8,157 nt of DNA from Candidatus Treponema faecavium (lineage in GTDB: Bacteria > Spirochaetota > Spirochaetia > Treponematales > Treponemataceae): contig DXHG01000148.1 of the NCBI GenBank assembly GCA_019113455.1, positions 1-8,157 on the forward strand, given 5' to 3'. Numbering within the stretch: the stretch's first letter is position 1; each line of letters starts with the position of its first letter. The position numbers and the translations under genes were made by a program. Under the pieces are notes generated by a model. It saw nothing but the letters and a program-made list of their open reading frames with translations, did not search any database and had not been told where the DNA came from. Below, piece after piece: positions 6,928 to 8,157 of this stretch.

Positions 6928-6946
6928 CAGGAACAGGCAGGCGCCG

Positions 6947-7984
6947 CTACCACGCGAATGAGAACATTGTAATCGCGTCGTATGTTTCGCCGGGGCGCAG
7001 AATGCAGGAGGGAAAATCCGGCTTGTTCGGCGCATCGGGGAACTGCTGTGTTTCCACGCAGAAGCCGGCATATGCGCCGTATGTTTCCCCGTTTCTGCCT
7101 TCTGCACCGTCAAGGAAATTGCCTGTATAGAGCTGGAATCCCGGCTGATTTGTCGCGCATGTCATTGAACGGCCTGACACGGGGTCTGCAAAGACAGCGA
7201 ATTTTTTAAGTTTTCCTTTATTGTCAAGCACAAAGCAGTGATCATAGCCGCGCGTCGCCTGCAGTTCAGGCGCGTTAATGCGTTCGCCAATCGTGTGCGT
7301 CTGGGCAAAATCAAACGGCGTGCCCTCGGCCGCAAGAATGTTCCCCGTCGGTATGGTGCCTTCTCCGATTTCAAGCACCGCGCCGCTCGTTATCTGCGCC
7401 GTATGCGAAAGGATTGTTCCTGCACCTGCAAGGTTAAAATAACTGTGGTTTGTCATATTCACCGGCGTTTCCTGGTCAGTTTCCGCCCGATAGCGCAGCG
7501 TGAGCTCGTTATGCGCGGACAACAGATACAGCACTTCAAATTTGACATTTCCCGGAAATCCCTGCTCGCCGTCAGGGCTCACGCGCGTAAACCTGACGCC
7601 GACAGACGTCGCTGTTTCTACCGCGTCCGCCTGCCACATCATTTTGCAGTATTTCGGAAGCCCGCTGTGCAGGCAGTTTGGACCTTCGTTCGCGGCAAGC
7701 CGGTACTCCGCACCGCCGACGTTAAAGCACGCGCCGCTTATGCGGTTTGCAAACCGCCCGACAACGGCGCCGAACCATGACGTGCAGCGCACAACGCCGT
7801 CAAGCGTAGAAGGTCCGAGCACCACATCCGCGTTTCCGTGTTTTTTTGACGGCACGATAACGCTCGTGAGTACTGCGCCGTAATCAGTAACCGAAAAAGA
7901 TACGTTTCCGTTCGTAACCGTATACAGCGATACTTTCGTTCCGTCAGAAAGCACGCCGAATTTCCGTTTTTTTACCGCTTCCAT
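6947..7984 (-). CDS. galM: Aldose 1-epimerase (galactose mutarotase)
   Basis: 345 residues, full length for the family. The enzyme interconverts the alpha and beta anomers of galactose or glucose in the cytoplasm, feeding beta-galactose or glucose into the Leloir pathway or glycolysis. There is no signal peptide. The beta-sandwich fold motifs are in order: WFGAVVGRFANRI (70-82), NCLHSG (103-108) with His106, TNHSYFNL (178-185) with the probable acid His180, GYDHCFVL (246-253) with Asp248, and VETQQFPDA (310-318) with the probable base Glu311. All expected catalytic residues are present. NCLHSG differs slightly from the common NxLHGG, and QQ replaces the common QH. The ATG at 7984 has GGGAG 8 bases upstream. 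It has no neighbouring sugar gene in the window and ends 434 bases before atpE. Substrate preference cannot be told. Confidence 0.94.
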   Translation of the reverse strand: MEAVKKRKFGVLSDGTKVSLYTVTNGNVSFSVTDYGAVLTSVIVPSKKHGNADVVLGPSTLDGVVRCTSWFGAVVGRFANRISGACFNVGGAEYRLAANEGPNCLHSGLPKYCKMMWQADAVETATSVGVRFTRVSPDGEQGFPGNVKFEVLYLLSAHNELTLRYRAETDQETPVNMTNHSYFNLAGAGTILSHTAQITSGAVLEIGEGTIPTGNILAAEGTPFDFAQTHTIGERINAPELQATRGYDHCFVLDNKGKLKKFAVFADPVSGRSMTCATNQPGFQLYTGNFLDGAEGRNGETYGAYAGFCVETQQFPDAPNKPDFPSCILRPGETYDAITMFSFAW

Positions 7985-8157
7985 AAGTTATACTCCCAGC
8001 ATAGTTGTTTCAGATTCTGCGATTAAAAGTATACCGCGTTTTTCAGTATAAGAAAAGAGTTTTCCGGGCAGCCGGCAGGGCCAGCGGCAATACTTGAGCA
8101 CAGCGGCAGGCTTTTGTCTATTTGCCGTCGGCTGACAAATTTCCCGTTTAAAAAATA
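7985..8157. other. Upstream region of galM, no gene seen
   Basis: 173 bases to the window edge. It contains the galM ribosome binding site (GGGAG, 7993-7997), a possible -10 box (see separate entry), G+C-rich short inverted words at about 8065-8090 and a loose inverted repeat TTTGTC (8113-8118) with GACAAA (8134-8139). The function of the last is unknown; it could be the end of a terminator from a gene beyond the edge. Confidence 0.55.
8028..8050 (-). promoter_or_regulatory. Possible galM promoter elements (two TATACT boxes)
   Basis: TATACT occurs twice on the minus strand, at 8050-8045 and 8033-8028, 17 bases apart in register. The copy nearer galM would be a good -10 box (five of six consensus positions), but the matching -35 position reads TTTTCT, which is poor. 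The farther copy also lacks a -35 box. A promoter here is plausible but weakly supported. Confidence 0.33.

Larger units (their letters stand above)
6513..6946. other. 434-base intergenic region between galM and the ATPase operon
   Basis: No credible gene. Reading from galM towards atpE (decreasing coordinates), it holds a tandem CTTGACA pair (6913-6927), an imperfect hairpin (6890-6916), a 10-base palindrome (6852-6861), two adjoining perfect hairpins (6779-6810 and 6761-6780), a pyrimidine run on the plus strand around 6707-6727, an interrupted inverted repeat around a six-T loop (6651-6670), an A/T-rich inverted repeat (6615-6633) and the promoter candidate (6564-6592). Short frames on both strands here are Cys/Arg/Ser-rich, cross the hairpins and look non-coding. 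Confidence 0.8.

Noticed and set aside
6605..6953. Overlapping 101- and 107-codon frames on the minus strand between galM and atpE
   Set aside because: They run through the hairpins and the purine run, have unusual Cys/Lys/Arg-rich composition and no convincing ribosome binding site; one also overlaps the end of galM.
7640..7690. NCLHSG in GalM as a defect in the active site
   Set aside because: The histidine is kept, as are the second histidine, the aspartate and the glutamate; the change is a small variation in a loop.

Overview
The window looks like ordinary chromosomal DNA of a spirochaete, most likely a Treponema-like organism with about half G+C. This rests on gene order and protein character: a bacterial V-type (V/A-type) ATPase operon in the order E, DUF2764-type protein, A, B, D, I, which is the arrangement known from Treponema, Borrelia and Chlamydia. 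No species is claimed. All recognisable genes lie on the minus strand, so transcription runs from the right end (8157) to the left end (1).

Right part (about 6947-8157): a complete aldose 1-epimerase gene (galM) with a clear ribosome binding site and about 170 bases of upstream sequence. Middle (6513-6946): a 434-base intergenic region. Its galM-proximal half is packed with inverted repeats, including two perfect hairpins that share an end. Next comes a purine-rich stretch (on the coding strand), then an A/T-rich inverted repeat and the best promoter candidate for the ATPase operon. Left part (1-6512): six tightly packed ATPase genes, atpE, a DUF2764-family gene, atpA, atpB, atpD and atpI. 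Four junctions overlap (three ATGA overlaps of 4 bases and one 8-base overlap) and one has a 3-base gap. atpI runs off the left edge; its reading frame is open from 1660 to base 2 and ends just after the conserved arginine region of the proton/sodium path.

Together the six genes encode the catalytic head (A3B3), the rotor shaft (D), the peripheral stalk (E), the membrane stator (I) and a protein standing where the C (d-like) rotor adaptor is encoded in other V/A operons. The membrane ring subunit K is expected just beyond the left edge. Subunits F, G/H and a classical C are not encoded in the window. galM belongs to sugar metabolism and has no evident functional link to the ATPase.

I see no sign of a mobile element, CRISPR array, tRNA or rRNA, and no clearly new system. 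The items most worth a second look are the cluster of palindromes after galM, the reduced ATPase subunit set with the DUF2764 protein, and the 11-residue repeats in the E subunit.
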